Shown in pieces: positions 1-33,776 of a DNA stretch of 64,000 bases. The DNA lies in the NCBI RefSeq assembly GCF_000972845.2, contig NC_040018.1, positions 17,202,444 through 17,266,443 of the forward strand, written 5' to 3'. Under the pieces are notes generated by a model. It did not search any database and was not told where the DNA came from. It was given only the letters and a program-made list of their open reading frames with translations. Each line of letters begins with the position of its first letter. Within the stretch, counting starts at the first letter, position 1. The position numbers and the translations under genes were made by a program. Source of the DNA: Larimichthys crocea. Taxonomy: Eukaryota > Chordata > Actinopteri > Sciaenidae.

Positions 1-3000
1 AGCGTGATACAGTCTAGAATAATATCGCTACATCTTCTAGGACATTTTGATGGTAGCAAATGTGCTCACACTCAGCATATAAATGTCGTTTTATTAAAAG
101 AAGCAACAGTTTTGCTTGATATAATGTTTCATAAAACGCGGATTATATTTTCAACCTTTGCTTCCTCATACATCAACTGACCTTTTAAATCGGCTCTTTC
201 AGATTTTTATGTATTTCCCCTTTTGTCTTCAAATGACCCGTTCGTCACAAGGTCCATACTACCACAGAGCAGGATGTCCATGTTTTGGATATCAGCTGCT
301 GAGGCTGCAAACAGCTGAGCGACTAGAATAAATTCTTGGAACAATGCACGGGAAAAGTTATTTCCTGCTCACTGTAGGAAATTATTCAAGTCGAGAAGTG
401 CAAGAACAATGACTTTATCTAATCTGACTTTATACTCTATAATCGGAGGTGTTGACAACAACCAAAACCAAAACTAAAGCATCAAAAGTTTTTGTTCACT
501 TTTGTTAACTTGACAAACATGAACAAAGGTCATGTAAGTTGTTATACCAGTGTACAGTATGTGATGATAATGCAAATAGCCCATCTGACATGATGGGACG
601 TGTGTTTTGTCACCCTCTATAATTTGTTTGAATTGTTGAAAGCAATTAATGTTGAAGCCACAAGAGTTTTTCGCATTTTGAAGATAACTTTACAGATTAT
701 GTTCCAGCTCTGAACGTCTTGTTCCTGTGGGTTGTTTTCACTTCACTCTGAGCACACATCATTTAACAGTGGCTCGTACTGAAACACACTAAAACACGTG
801 CACACATTGGAACTTCCCACTGTAACGGAAGTCTTGGACCTTTGACCACTGAACAGTTGTAATTGCATTGTAATTTGGGAAATGTGGCTTACTCACTGAC
901 ACTGTTGTTCTTTTAGTAAATCATTAAAAATGCAGTCCTCTACATTGCAGCAGCCTTTGCTGGTTATTATGTCTGTCAAATAAATGTGTCTCTGTGTGCT
1001 TCGTGTGAAAATCACAAGGTTTAAGTGGTGTAATCTATGAAATTCAAGACATATTATGACATGCATCAAGGCAACCTCTCAATTATTTTCTGTGTGAACC
1101 ACACCAGTGTGACCAGCACCACTGCATGATGTCAAATGTTTCCACACCACTTTTTTCTTTGTGTGTGTTTTGATGTACAAACGTATTATTGAGCTAGCTG
1201 GACTATAAACAAGGATCGGAGCCATGCTATCTGCTCTGTGAGGCTGCTTAGCGGTGCTTTGAGCTAAAAGCCAACATGGTCACAATGATAATGCAAACAT
1301 AGGATGGGAACGGAGTGATTAACAGAGTTCACTATTAATCGTGGTTTAGAAATGGTTTTGTACACGTAAAGTAATGTTTAATGTTTCCATCAATCAAACA
1401 TACATTTGGATGAAAAAACAGCTATTGAGTCCTTACATAGTACTTAAGTACATTCAGTCTGTAGCCTGGTTTCAGAGTTTTCTTTGAGTTTCAGCACTGC
1501 ACTACATGCCCCTACAGCAGTTAGTCAGGCACCCTAATAGCACTGTGAAGTTGTTTGAACAAAGTGTAATAGGTTATATTAAACAACTTAACCTTGGCCT
1601 ACTGCCCTGATATTGTCACCAAGTCCTCTGCAGCTAAGTGCATGCTGATAAACAGAGCGCTGCCTGTGTTATTATATTATCTCAGCTATTTTGGTTAAGA
1701 TTCATTTACACGACCAAATTCAAATCGTGAACTGTTTTGTAAAGACGATCACTCATGATCTAGCAGCAAGATACCATAACAGACAGCAAGAAGGGACTTG
1801 TAAGGGAAAGACATCATGGTGGATTGTAAACAGTTTGTTGGACTTTCAGAACTCACGAACGATTAGAAATGTAAAAACAATCCTTTTCTTTCTCTACTCT
1901 GACATGTCTGTCTGTCTTTTTGGGAAAGCTGAAGATAAATTGCAGGGAGGCAGACTGCAATTAGCAACAAACGTGTCAAAGAATGAGGTGTTTGCAGGTT
2001 AAACATGCTGTTAACGTCCTCCAGAAGTAAACTGTCTGTATGTGTGAACAGAACCTCGTTTTGGCTACAATGGTGATCAGAAGCTTGAGAAACAGTCAGC
2101 TTGTTTACAACCTTTCTGACCACTCATGTCTGCTGCACCTATTTGTAGCAGTGTCTCTGTATCCCATGTTTTCAGCATTTAGTTTAGTGTGTACAGTGTC
2201 GACCATAAATATTTGAAATGATCTCCCAAACAACAAAAATAAAAGTTGTAATAAGCCATATTTTTGTTTAAAAAGAGTGTGTTTTCCTCTTGTCGCTTGC
2301 TGCTGTATTGTATTGCGTGCAGCTTCCAGGTGAATGCACGTCAGGTATCAGAAGTTAGCAGACACAGTATGTATGTGGATACATAAAGGATAAAAAAAAT
2401 AAAATAATAAAAGTTACTATAAATGGATGATTGGTGTTTGGCCAGTTATTGCTTTAGCTGCATGATCACATTACAGGCCTACATTTGCACATGTGCTATT
2501 TGGCTGTAATTTAATCTGTGTGGACCTTTTTAATTTTAGATTTGCCTGCAGCTCATCGACAGTGAACATTTCAGCCCGTACACCTTCTTTAAGAGAATAT
2601 TAACACAGTAATCTTGCATGATGCAGCAAACTATCATGAAAACCTGAGTGTATGAATGCAAGGCCTGCTGATAATTTGAATCACATATTTGCATAATTGC
2701 AGTTTATCAGACTGCATGTCACAGATAACTGCTGCCCTGCTGTGCGAGTGGATGGACTGTTTTATCAGTCAGTTAGCTAAATGCATCAGCTAAGATCCAA
2801 ACTAGCCGCTCTTTCTTTAGTAAACAGTAGTTCTAATGACATCCGTTCACAGCAAGGTGTTTGGATCATCATGAGTAACCAGGATTTTTACAATGCTGTG
2901 TGCACCACAAATTAAATTCCATTAATTTTTCTTTTGTTTTGGGTTGGCAGCAGTAATATAATAGACAGATACTATTGTATAGCTTTAAACTATCTCATGA

Positions 3001-4400
3001 GGTCCCCGGTAGCCACTGATAATTACTCATTGCATAATTTGCTGCTTCCAGATGATAATTTAATGCAGATTGTGGATGCACCTTTGTTGGACTGTATGTT
3101 ATTGTCACACTTAAGATATTCAGATGGGTTGATGAAGGCACAAAGCATTGGACTGGATAGTCTGCAAATTATTTTTGACTGAGGTCTCACTCCGTTGTTC
3201 CTCTGTCGTGCAGTGAGTTCATGTCTATTTAAACTTATGTCAGTGTTAACAAGGTCGGTGTTAGATTTACCAGATGATGGACCTGTTTAAAAGAAAAGGA
3301 TAATTATAATCTAATTAATTCTACCTTTTGAAGAAGGATCAAGTTAACAATTAATTTTAATTTCTATGTAAATGAGCATTCATGTGATATTCTTCAGTTA
3401 GAGTGCTCTGTGGTGGAGGTGTTTATGCAGATATCGTAACATGCAGCCTTTATTGGGCTTTTGCGGGTTTATTAAAACGAGCAAACACTTCTATCAAATG
3501 GAGACATTCATGTTGAGTCACTTATTGTTGACCTGTTCACCATGTTTGAAAAACCTGTTGAGACTGCTTTTGAAAGCAAATTAGACTTTAAATGGTATGC
3601 ACCATGAACACCAGAACACAACACCAGAAAAGCCACGCCACTATCATAGGCCTGGTTTATTGTATATTTAGTCTTCTCAATAAATTAAAAAAGTACAATT
3701 AGTATATAATTATATATTATATTAAACTCTAGTCTAAACTCAAAACTCTTTGTTGTTTGGAGTTGTGGTGTTGCTAAAGTGATCTCTGAAGACGATGATG
3801 TAGTGTTTTGATGATTGTGATGTTCCATCCTGCTCTTATGGAGTACATAAACTTAAAGTCAGAGTTTCTGAACTATAGAGATACTTCTTTTGTCCTGTGT
3901 GTCAGTTTCCGGTTTTCAGTCTGTCACTCAGACTTTTAAACCACCTCTTGTCCAAAGGGGGAAAAAATCCAGTATCTTGCAACTCTGGACAATCCTATGG
4001 AAAAATGGATGGATGGATACGTGAACTGAAGGATTGAGTGTGCTCTGTGTGTGTGTGTGTGTCTGTGTGTGTGTGTGTTATCTGATTCACAGCATTGGTA
4101 GTTCTTTAAAAATCTGAAGTCAGACTTGAATTGATTATCGAATTGTGTTGGAGTAATTGAGTGTGAGAAATCCGCAGTGAAGCTGTGTGAGTGTGTTTGT
4201 GCACTGATTGTCACAGTAGTTCACTGTATCCAAAACTAAAGTGCTTCAACCTAATTAAAAACAGCTGTCATTTACAAGAACAACACTGAATTGTCTGGCA
4301 CTGCTATCTACACCAGTCTGGTGAAAATGCAGATTATAACAAGACACTAATTAGGCTTCATGGTTACAAGGGAAGTTTCATACTCTTGACGATTAAGTGG
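1..4400. other. Non-coding DNA, probably TSPAN15 intron 1 (5' part)
   Basis: No open reading frame here resembles a known protein, and none shows exon-like boundaries. I looked for TSPAN15 exon 1, which should encode a short cytoplasmic N terminus and the start of the first membrane helix, and did not find it. The stretch is AT-rich. A GT-rich simple repeat lies at 4046-4078. By inference this is the interior of a first intron whose exon 1 lies left of the window. Confidence 0.5.
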
Positions 4401-4419
4401 ATGGTTGAGGAACCTTTTT

Positions 4420-5222
4420 CCTATTGAGAGCCATTTCAGTTTTTATAACCTCCTTCAAGGACCATACTGTTGAAGACACACATCACTTCTCTTTGAATAC
4501 TTGTTTTGTGTCAGATGGTAGTGATGATGATGCCACTTGCAGCTGGTTAACCAAGTTTGGGTCAGTCAACCTTGAATGGAACGAGTCTTTGCAAGAGTCA
4601 GTTTTGTAGTCAGTATGTTGTCCCAAACAGAGATGCAAACTTCAGGTCACATCTCATCAGAATGGCAAAATCCTCAGAACGTACATATAGTTTATAAAAC
4701 TCCAGCAGAGGGATGTTGTACCTTGCCTTGAGCTTGTTGTCGCTTTGATTTCGCTCAGCTGGTTCCACATTAAATGGTGTGGCAAATATATTCAGATCCT
4801 TTGTGTCTACTTTACATATCCTGAGACCTCTCTACAAATGTATAACCCACAAGCATATTCAGTCGTTGTAGCAGGCTTTTGATCTTGCAGTGAAAATGAA
4901 AACTGTTTCCCCTGTCCATCTGCACTTGCTCGCACTTGGAGCCTGAGCAATCATCCACAATTGCAAAAGCAATTGATGGGATCCCAGTGGGTTAATTCTT
5001 ACTTCAGACGATTTCACATTTGAAAGCAGAGAGCTGGGGAGCTTGGACAAGTGCAGTTAATCCCTTTTGCGGGCCAACCATGGCTGGTGCTCCATTTGTG
5101 GTAAAGACCCTTAACTGTTCAACCGGTAGTTCAAATTTGTTCATAGCCAAAACCACTTGCTCAAACAAATACTCATGTTTTGTAGTGCCATTAGTGCTAT
5201 GCATGACCAAATATTTATAGCA
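4420..5222 (-). pseudogene. Decayed hAT/ZBED-type transposase fragment
   Basis: The minus strand at 5004-5210 encodes a stretch reading EYLFEQVVLAMNKFELP followed by TNGAPAMVGPQKGLTALV. This resembles the DGAPAM..GKKSGL region of hAT-superfamily transposases and their ZBED/GTF2IRD2-like relatives. Further along the same strand, in shifted frames, are pieces such as SRLTDPNLVNQLQVASSSLP (about 4525-4600), which resemble the C-terminal dimerisation region of that family. The frame is broken by several stops and shifts, so no functional protein is made. It lies in the presumed first intron of TSPAN15, antisense to it. The superfamily call rests on motif recall by eye; exact edges and terminal repeats were not found. 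Confidence 0.5.
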
Positions 5223-5463
5223 TCATACAGCACAGCAAATGTGTCTTTAAATTGACAGTGATCTGCCAATTTACGCATGTGGCACAGCAGCGATCGCTTA
5301 ATTAACAAGGATCGGTCGATAAGCTTGGTCAGTAAATGATCGTGTGTGAATGTGTCACATTAAATGCAGACATGGGGGTGTAATATTTAAATCACACAAG
5401 GTTCCCTGAAATTACTATTACCTCTGTAATGACTGTGACCAGACTGAGTGCTATTGTAGGTAC

Positions 5464-5766
5464 CAGCGCCGGTCCTGGCCACATTTGCGCCCTGGGCGAA
5501 ACCCCCCCCCCCCCGAGAGCGAACTTTTTCCCGTGCGCCCTCACGGCCGCCGGTGCGCCTATGAATGCGCCGTGCGCCCCCATCAGTCTGTCCGCCGCCC
5601 CCCTCTGCCTTGTCAACACCCCGCTCCCGGGGCGGCCGCTACGCTGACTTAATGGCCGGTATCGAAAATTACCGAGTTTTTTTTCTTTTTCGGCTGCTCC
5701 GGCGCCCCCCACGGAGAATGCGCCCTGGGCGGCCGCCCACATTGCCCATAGCTAAGACCGGCCCTG
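5464..5766. mobile_element. GC-rich hAT-like MITE, 303 bp, with 8-bp target duplication
   Basis: This block is strikingly GC-rich compared with its surroundings. It starts CAGCGCCGGTCCTGG and ends with a near inverted copy, about 17 bp with three mismatches. The 8-bp sequence GTAGGTAC flanks it on both sides (5456-5463 and 5767-5774). An 8-bp duplication and CAG-type termini are the signature of hAT superfamily elements. It has no coding capacity, so it is a non-autonomous copy. A C-tract lies near 5500-5514. The right duplication includes the first base of the adjoining Tc1 element. Confidence 0.75.
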
Positions 5767-5773
5767 GTAGGTA

Positions 5774-7377
5774 CAGTGGGGAGAACAAGTATTTGATACA
5801 CTGTTGATTTTGCAGGTTTTCCCACTTGCAAAGCATGTAGAAGTCTGTAATTTTTATCAGAGGTACTCTTTGACTGTGAGTGACGGAATCTAAAACAAAT
5901 ATCCAGAAAATCACAGTGTATGATTTTTAAGTAATTAATTTGCATTTTATTGCATGACATAAGTATTTGATCACTTACCAACCAGTAAGAATTCTGGCCC
6001 TCACAGACCTGTTGGTTCTTCTTTAAGAAGCCCTCCTGTTCTCCACTCCTTACCTGTATATTAACTGCACCTGTTTGGACTCGTTACCTGTATAAAAGAC
6101 ACCTGTCCAAACAAACTACAACATCTCACCTCTCTTTCTCAATGGCCAAGACCAGAGAGCTGTGTAAGGACATCAGGGATAAAATTGTAGAACTGCACAA
6201 GGCTGGGATGGGCTACAGGACAATAGGCAAGCAGCTTGGTGAGAAGGCAACAACTGTTGGCGCAATTATTAGAAAATGGAAGAAGTTCAAGATGACGGTC
6301 AATCTCCCTCGGTCTGGGGCTCCATGCAAGATCTCACCTTGTGGGGCATCAATGATCATGAGGAAGGTGAGGGATCAGCCCAGAACTACACGGCAGGACC
6401 TGGTCAATGACCTGAAGAGAGCTGGAACCACAGTCTCAAAAAAAAAAACATTAGTAACACACTACACCGTCATGGAATAAAATCCTGCAGCGCACGCAGG
6501 TCCCCCTACTCAAGCCAGTGCATGTCAAGGTCCATCTGAAGTTTGCCAATGACCGTCTGGATGACACAGAGGAGGAATGGGAGAAGGTCTTGTGGTCTGA
6601 TGAGACAGAAATAGAGCTTTTTGGTCTAAACTCCACTCACCGTGTTTGGAGGAAGAAGAAGGATTACAACCCCAAGAACCAGATCCCAACCATGAAGCAT
6701 GGAGGTGGAAACATCATGCTTTGGGGATGCTTTTCTGCAAAGGGGACAGGATGACTGTACCGTATTGAGGGGAAGATGGATGGGGCCATGTATCGCGAGA
6801 TCTTGGCCAACAACCTCCTTCCCTCAGTAAGAGCATTGAAGATGGGTCGTGGCTGAGTCTTCAGCATGACAACGACCCAAAACACACAGCCAGGGCGACT
6901 AAGGAGTGGCTCCGTAAGAAGCATCTCAAGGTCCTGGAGTGGCCTAGCCAGTCTCCAGACCTGAACCCAATAGAAAATCTCTGGAGGGAGCTGAAAGTCC
7001 GTGTCGCCTAGCAACAGCCACAAAACCTGAAGGATCTGGAGAAGATCTGTATGGAGGAGTGGGCCAAAATCCCTGCTGCAGTGTGTGCAAACCTGGTCAA
7101 GAACTACAGGAAACATCTGACCTCTGTAATTGCAAACTAAGGTTTCTGTACCAAGGTTTAAGTTCTGTTTTTCTGATGTATCAAATACTTATGTCATGCA
7201 ATAAAATGCAAATTAATTACTTAAAAATCATACACTGGGATTTTCTGGATATTTGTTTTAGATTCCGTCAATCACAGTCGAAGAGTACCTATGATAGAAA
7301 TTACAGACTTCTACATACTTTGCAAGTGGGAAAATCTGCGAAATCAGCAGGGTATCAAATACTTGTTCTCCTCACTG
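5774..7377 (+). mobile_element. Tc1/mariner element, 1.6 kb, with 198-bp terminal inverted repeats
   Basis: The element begins CAGTGGGGAGAACAAG and ends with its reverse complement, CTTGTTCTCCTCACTG. It is flanked by TA on both sides (5772-5773 and 7378-7379), the target site of Tc1/mariner transposons. The terminal inverted repeats run about 198 bp (5774-5971 and 7180-7377) and differ at about 11 positions by my count by eye, roughly 94% identity. A transposase reading frame sits between them but is broken, so this is a dead autonomous-length copy. It lies in the presumed first intron of TSPAN15. Confidence 0.93.
6142..7140 (+). pseudogene. Broken Tc1-type transposase
   Basis: Translation from the ATG at 6142 gives a helix-turn-helix DNA-binding domain typical of Tc1 transposases ([20 protein letters not shown], then a [10 protein letters not shown] stretch and LPRSGAP). 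The catalytic half follows in other frames: [12 protein letters not shown] carries the first aspartate, an [13 protein letters not shown] segment near 6865-6895 the second, and [15 protein letters not shown] the glutamate of the DD34E triad. Breaks visible are a one-base loss in an A-tract near 6437-6450, another one-base loss near 6500, a stop at 6752-6754, further shifts around 6830-6850 and a TAG near 7008. The natural stop would be at 7138-7140. It is non-functional. Confidence 0.92.
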
Positions 7378-7380
7378 TAT

Positions 7381-8273
7381 GAGTGCCAGCAAGAACAGCT
7401 GGCATCAGTCTTCAAATCATCTGTCAGGAGATTACAGATGTTAGTCTGGTGGGATAAGCGCAGAAACAGCTCTATTTCCTCTGTGGAAAACTGCTCACTT
7501 CTCAAAATCAAAGATTTTAATTTATTTTACACCCAAAAGCCACCTATGATTAATTAAAAGATTAAATACTACCCCTTTGTGCTGTGAGTCTTAATTTGCA
7601 CCCAGATTATGCATTGTTTAATTAGCAAAAGTGGAGTTGGACACGCCTTAAACAGACATTCGTCCATGTCCTATAGATGGTTAAAATAGTATTTTTTATC
7701 ATGTTGACCATCTTAGCTTAGTGTGGGAATTAATTTCCCAAGTGTGGGATTAATAAAGTCGATCTTATCTTATCTCCCCTTATCTTATTAGTTTAGTCAC
7801 AAATTAAGTATTGGGCAAATTGAAATTTTGACATCATAGTGGTGGCTAGGGGCTAGTAAATGGCTAGGGGCAGTGGTACCTGTAATGCCAAGACTATGTT
7901 TGTTAGAGGACCAATCAGAAGTGCAAAATGTATCTAAATATGAGCGTTAGGTTTTAAAGGTCAGGATGGTCACAGCTGCTCGAACGATCCTCAGATTATG
8001 GAAGAGTACAGTCACTCCAGATGTTAAAAAGTGGATGGAAATGATGTCAGAAGTTGCATCATATGAACGCTTGTTAGCTAGAATTAACAATGAAGAGCTT
8101 ATGGTAGAGGGCATGGTATCGTATGTTTTGTATATAGGACCTCTGAGACTCTCTGGCAGTGAATGTTTATTTTGGTTGTTCCAGAGATGTTCATCTGTCA
8201 CAGGCCTTTGTGTGCATTGATGTGTGTTGGATATGCTGTCGCTTATTTTCATTTTCGAGTTCAATTTTGTATA
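7381..8273. other. Non-coding, with a LINE-like 3' tail at about 7722-7795
   Basis: No gene is seen. The segment near 7722-7795 reads TTTCCCAAGTGTGGGATTAA, then taaag and a run of tcttatct units. This looks like the 3' end of fish non-LTR retrotransposons whose tails end in short tct/tat repeats. A related tail lies at 48118-48176. The rest of the stretch shows nothing I recognise. Confidence 0.4.
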
Positions 8274-8785
8274 CAGTGGTTTATCACGGGGGATACGTTC
8301 TAAAAATAACCCGCAATAAACGAAATCCGTGAAGTAAGTTTTACAATTATTATACATGTTTTAAGACCATAAAACCCTTAACCACACACTTTTATACACT
8401 TTTCTCAGACAGGCATTAACATTTTCTCACATTTCTCTCTTATTTAAACACTCTCAAAGTTCAAACTTCGCAGATTTAACAAAAATAAGTACAATACTGT
8501 ATTAGTAAATGAAACCAAAGATCAAAACCTGTTTTCAAGCCCAAACATTTTTAACAAATTTAATTGTAATGATCAATCTACGAGGTTTGACACATAAGAA
8601 ATTATTACCAGTAAGTCATGTGTATTTCACAGTTCCTCTGACGGTGCCGAATACAATGCGCGTTCATACTGTACAGTACGCTGTAAAAAAAAAAAAAAAA
8701 AAAAAAGCATGCAAAATTACACAAAAAAAATCCGCGAAACAGCGAGTCCATGAAAAGTGAACCGCGTTATAGCAAGGGACAACTG
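8274..8785. mobile_element. Non-autonomous DNA transposon, TA-flanked (mariner/Tigger-like)
   Basis: The element begins CAGTGGTTTATCACGGGGG and ends with a TATAGCAAGGGACAACTG segment, so the ends read CAGTGGT and, on the other strand, CAGTTGT. TA lies on each side (8272-8273 and 8786-8787). The interior has the 'cccgcaataaacgaaatccg' type of sequence repeated in diverged form near the right end ('aatccgcgaaacagcgagtc'). An A-tract sits at about 8684-8706. There is no transposase frame. The TA target and CAGT termini fit the Tc1/mariner superfamily; the Tigger-like label is a weaker guess. Confidence 0.6.
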
Positions 8786-8944
8786 TATATAAATAAAAAC
8801 TTTAATGGCAGAAATCTTTTAGAACTGTTGTAGTATGCAATATTTTTCACTCAGATATAGATTATAGATTGCATATTACTCATAATAGTAGGTTCTTTTG
8901 CCAAAAGATGATAATGAACCTTTTTGTGGGGAAAATACACTTAA

Positions 8945-30757
<21,813 letters not shown>

Positions 30758-31451
30758 AGAAAACAAAAAGTAAAAAAAGCAGCAAATGGACACCAGCCAA
30801 CACTCACAGTTGGTCAAATTGTTTTTAGGAAGAAGGAATAATGTTAGCAACCAGATCGTTGAGAGTTTGATATTCAAGTGTTGACATGCAGTGTACTAAT
30901 GGTGTAATAAGAGCTCATTTTTATGTGTTTTTAGCTGCATCATCCTTCAGACAGTCTCAGGGATAAACACAGAAACCAATACAACCACTATTGCTTCTGG
31001 TTCTATAATATGACATGAAATGAATAACAACACAATCTGCACTGACTTTTTTTCCTACTTTTATGTCTTTGTTCATTATTCATTATTTCTGCTACCAATT
31101 AAAACATTACTACCGTTGAAGCAGGTCCTATCATTCAATCACTACTCCATATATATATGTATTTATGCAGTACTGTGCACATCCCCTCAACACCTCAAGT
31201 GCTCATTGAACCTTCATGATGTGTTCAAGAAGTGTTGTCTATAATGCTCAGGTTCATTACGGATATTTTCTTCATTAGAGACTTAATTTAAACTCCTTGT
31301 GATCTTAACTCAACTAATTCGCAGTTGGGTCAGGGAATCTGCTAAAGATGGTCTTTTTTTTTTTAACATTGATTTAATAGATGCATGCTAATTCAGTGTC
31401 ACTGCCAAAATAAGATGATATCTCAGGGTTATTGATTAGTATAGCAACCAC

Positions 31452-31978
31452 GTCTCCTAGAAATTACCTTTATGTGCTACTTATTTACAAATCAGTCTGT
31501 GAGACATCTGATTTAGCTTTAAAATCAATAACATGTTATACACCCTTTATCGGACAAGGAACCATATATGGTCACTTCCATGGGCTTTTAAAATGGTGCC
31601 TCACGTCTCTCAATGAAGGGAATAAATCTAAGTGGCAAAATGTGAATGAACAGAACAAACCAAGTTACAAAACCTTGTGACTTGATGCACAACCTGACAT
31701 GTTTACTTAATTAAATTTAGTGAGAAGCACAGATGTTTCCCTAACCTTAACCAAAGTGTTTTTGTTGCCTGAACGTAACCACACATGCATAACTCAGGAT
31801 TCAAACCAGTTTTTGGTGTCAAACTGTGCTCTGTACACCCGCCATCCACTTAGACGACCTCTACATCTTTTCTTACTACACTCAGAAAATGTTGCTCCTG
31901 AACATAATCAAGGTAGTTATTACATTTGTTTCAAAACAAAAGGGGTCAAAAGAATTAAATATGTGATTTCTAGGAGAC
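31452..31978. repeat. Interspersed element with 16-bp inverted ends
   Basis: GTCTCCTAGAAATTAC at 31452-31467 is matched by GTGATTTCTAGGAGAC at 31963-31978, with one mismatch between the arms. The interior includes 'cctaaccttaaccaaagtgt' and 'ttgcctgaacgtaaccacac', phrases I associate with a dispersed fish repeat. No target duplication was found. It would form part of the TSPAN15 3' UTR if the distal poly(A) site is used. Confidence 0.55.
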
Positions 31979-33770
31979 AGGGATGCATAAAATAGGCTTG
32001 CCATGCAATGTAGATACATTTCCTTACATCCCACAACATATGGTTGCGTTTTTTTTGTTTTGTTTTATAGACATGCATTTGTCATGATATAAATTAATAA
32101 CATGAATTTAATATGCTACTAAATTTTGTTTGGTTTGATGTGAACAGCTGTGAGAAGAAAATGTCTATATTTAAAGTGTACAGCATCAAAGATCTTTTTC
32201 TAAAGATGTTCCATAAAGTATATTTCAGTGGCTGTAACAATGATGTAACTATCACTACCATAGTATATTATCACTGTACCTATGCATCGCAGTTGCCATA
32301 TGCCAATGTTGACACACATATATATACAGACACAAACCACACAAGAATTATGTTATCCAAATTGTTCTGAGGGTGAAAAATAAAATGATTCACTGCTGTT
32401 GATGACTTCTGTTGTTTTAAGCTAACAAATGGATTTTATGTGAAAGGTCCAAGTATGAATATCAGTGTCACTACTGCCCAACAAATGTCTATATTTTCTA
32501 TAATATTCAGCACAGCTGAAGTAGCTGTAGTTTTAGATTTTTTATTTTTTTATAGTTTACAGATGATTACATTTAACCAATGCAGTCCTGCAGTACAAAT
32601 ACACATTGCATTTCTGACAGACAAAAACTTTTAAATTCTTACCATAATTGATCATTAATTAATTAGTATTTTGCCAATTGAGTAATTAAATTAAATACAA
32701 ATGTTAAAGTAAATTAACTTGTCCACAAAGGTTTCAAGTTCATATTTATAATGTAAAAAAATCTATCTAAACAAAAAAATCTATGAATTCTGAGAACATC
32801 CTCAAAAATATTAAAATGAACAATGAGCAACATCAGTGGCATTGAAACCATGAGTTTAAAGCAGAACATCATTTCATTATTCACATTGAAGACAAATGAA
32901 TAGATTTTAAGCAGCACGACCAATTATCAATCCCTGATGTAAGTGTGAGTTTGACCGTCCAGGGATTCTTTAATGTAAAACTAATTAAAATTGTTCTTTA
33001 ATAAGAACCTTTAGAAACATTATCATCTCAAGGGTACATGATGAACCTGGTGTCAAACCACTCTTGGTTTGGTCTTTTCCTGTTGTATTCTCTCTCTTCT
33101 TACTCCTGTTTCTCCTGCTGCTTTGAGGACCTCCTGCTGCTTGGAACTATTTATATTTTACATCTACCCCCACCAACATGGAGGAGAAAATTATTTTTCT
33201 ACATCTCCAACCATGACGGAGGAAGCTGTGAATAGTATGGAATGAGTGGTCGTGTTGCTCTACTCCATCAGTGCGCAATTTAAAATAGCGTGTTTGGTTT
33301 CTTCCCACCAGTTCTCATTCTGTGCTCTCTAATTTTTATTGCTGATTTGATGTTCCATGTGTCCAAATTCAAATCTGATGACATCATTAGCTACGCTCAC
33401 TGTAAGCGTGACCTATCTCTGAGAGTTACAGCTTCACAACGTGTTCAAACACCATAAAAAATGACACATATAGTGTGTCATGTAGAGGCAGCATTGTCGC
33501 GAAAGTCACATGATTCACCAGTAAATGGTGTGATCATGTATGGGAGTGAGATGTACCATCTTTCATCTGACACTCCTACAGCAGGTGACAAGTACGAGAC
33601 AAATCTGAAAATCTGTTTTTTTGTATATTTTTAACCTGCCTCTGGTGTTTCCTCACTGCAAAATGTTAAGCATGTCTTCAGTTTGTGTTTTTGTTTGTAA
33701 GTGGGGGGTGTGGGGGGCAGTTTTGTTGTATGAAGCACTTGTTTTATACGTGTTACATTTTGTTTTTACA

Positions 33771-33776
33771 AATAAA
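33771..33776 (+). terminator. tspan15: Poly(A) signal AATAAA, probable end of TSPAN15
   Basis: The hexamer is canonical and has GT-rich sequence about 50-70 bases downstream. An earlier AATAAA at 32379 could give a shorter 3' UTR. Confidence 0.5.

Larger units (their letters stand above)
30758..33776 (+). other. tspan15: Probable TSPAN15 3' UTR
   Basis: No further coding exon follows the stop. Candidate poly(A) signals are AATAAA at 32379-32384 and at 33771-33776; the second has a GT-rich stretch downstream (about 33826-33845) and looks stronger. A DNA-repeat relic at 31452-31978 lies inside. The exact cleavage site is an inference. Confidence 0.5.

Noticed and set aside
5288..5330. Adjacent GCGATCGC and TTAATTAA, then AAGCTT, resembling a cloning linker
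   Set aside because: On the minus strand the stretch translates without stops (LTKLIDRSLLIKRSLLCHMR) in line with the neighbouring transposase remnant, so it is more likely native sequence than vector.
5392..5981. Several overlapping open frames on both strands in the GC-rich block
   Set aside because: High GC lowers stop-codon frequency. The block is a MITE with inverted ends and a target duplication, and none of the frames resembles a protein.
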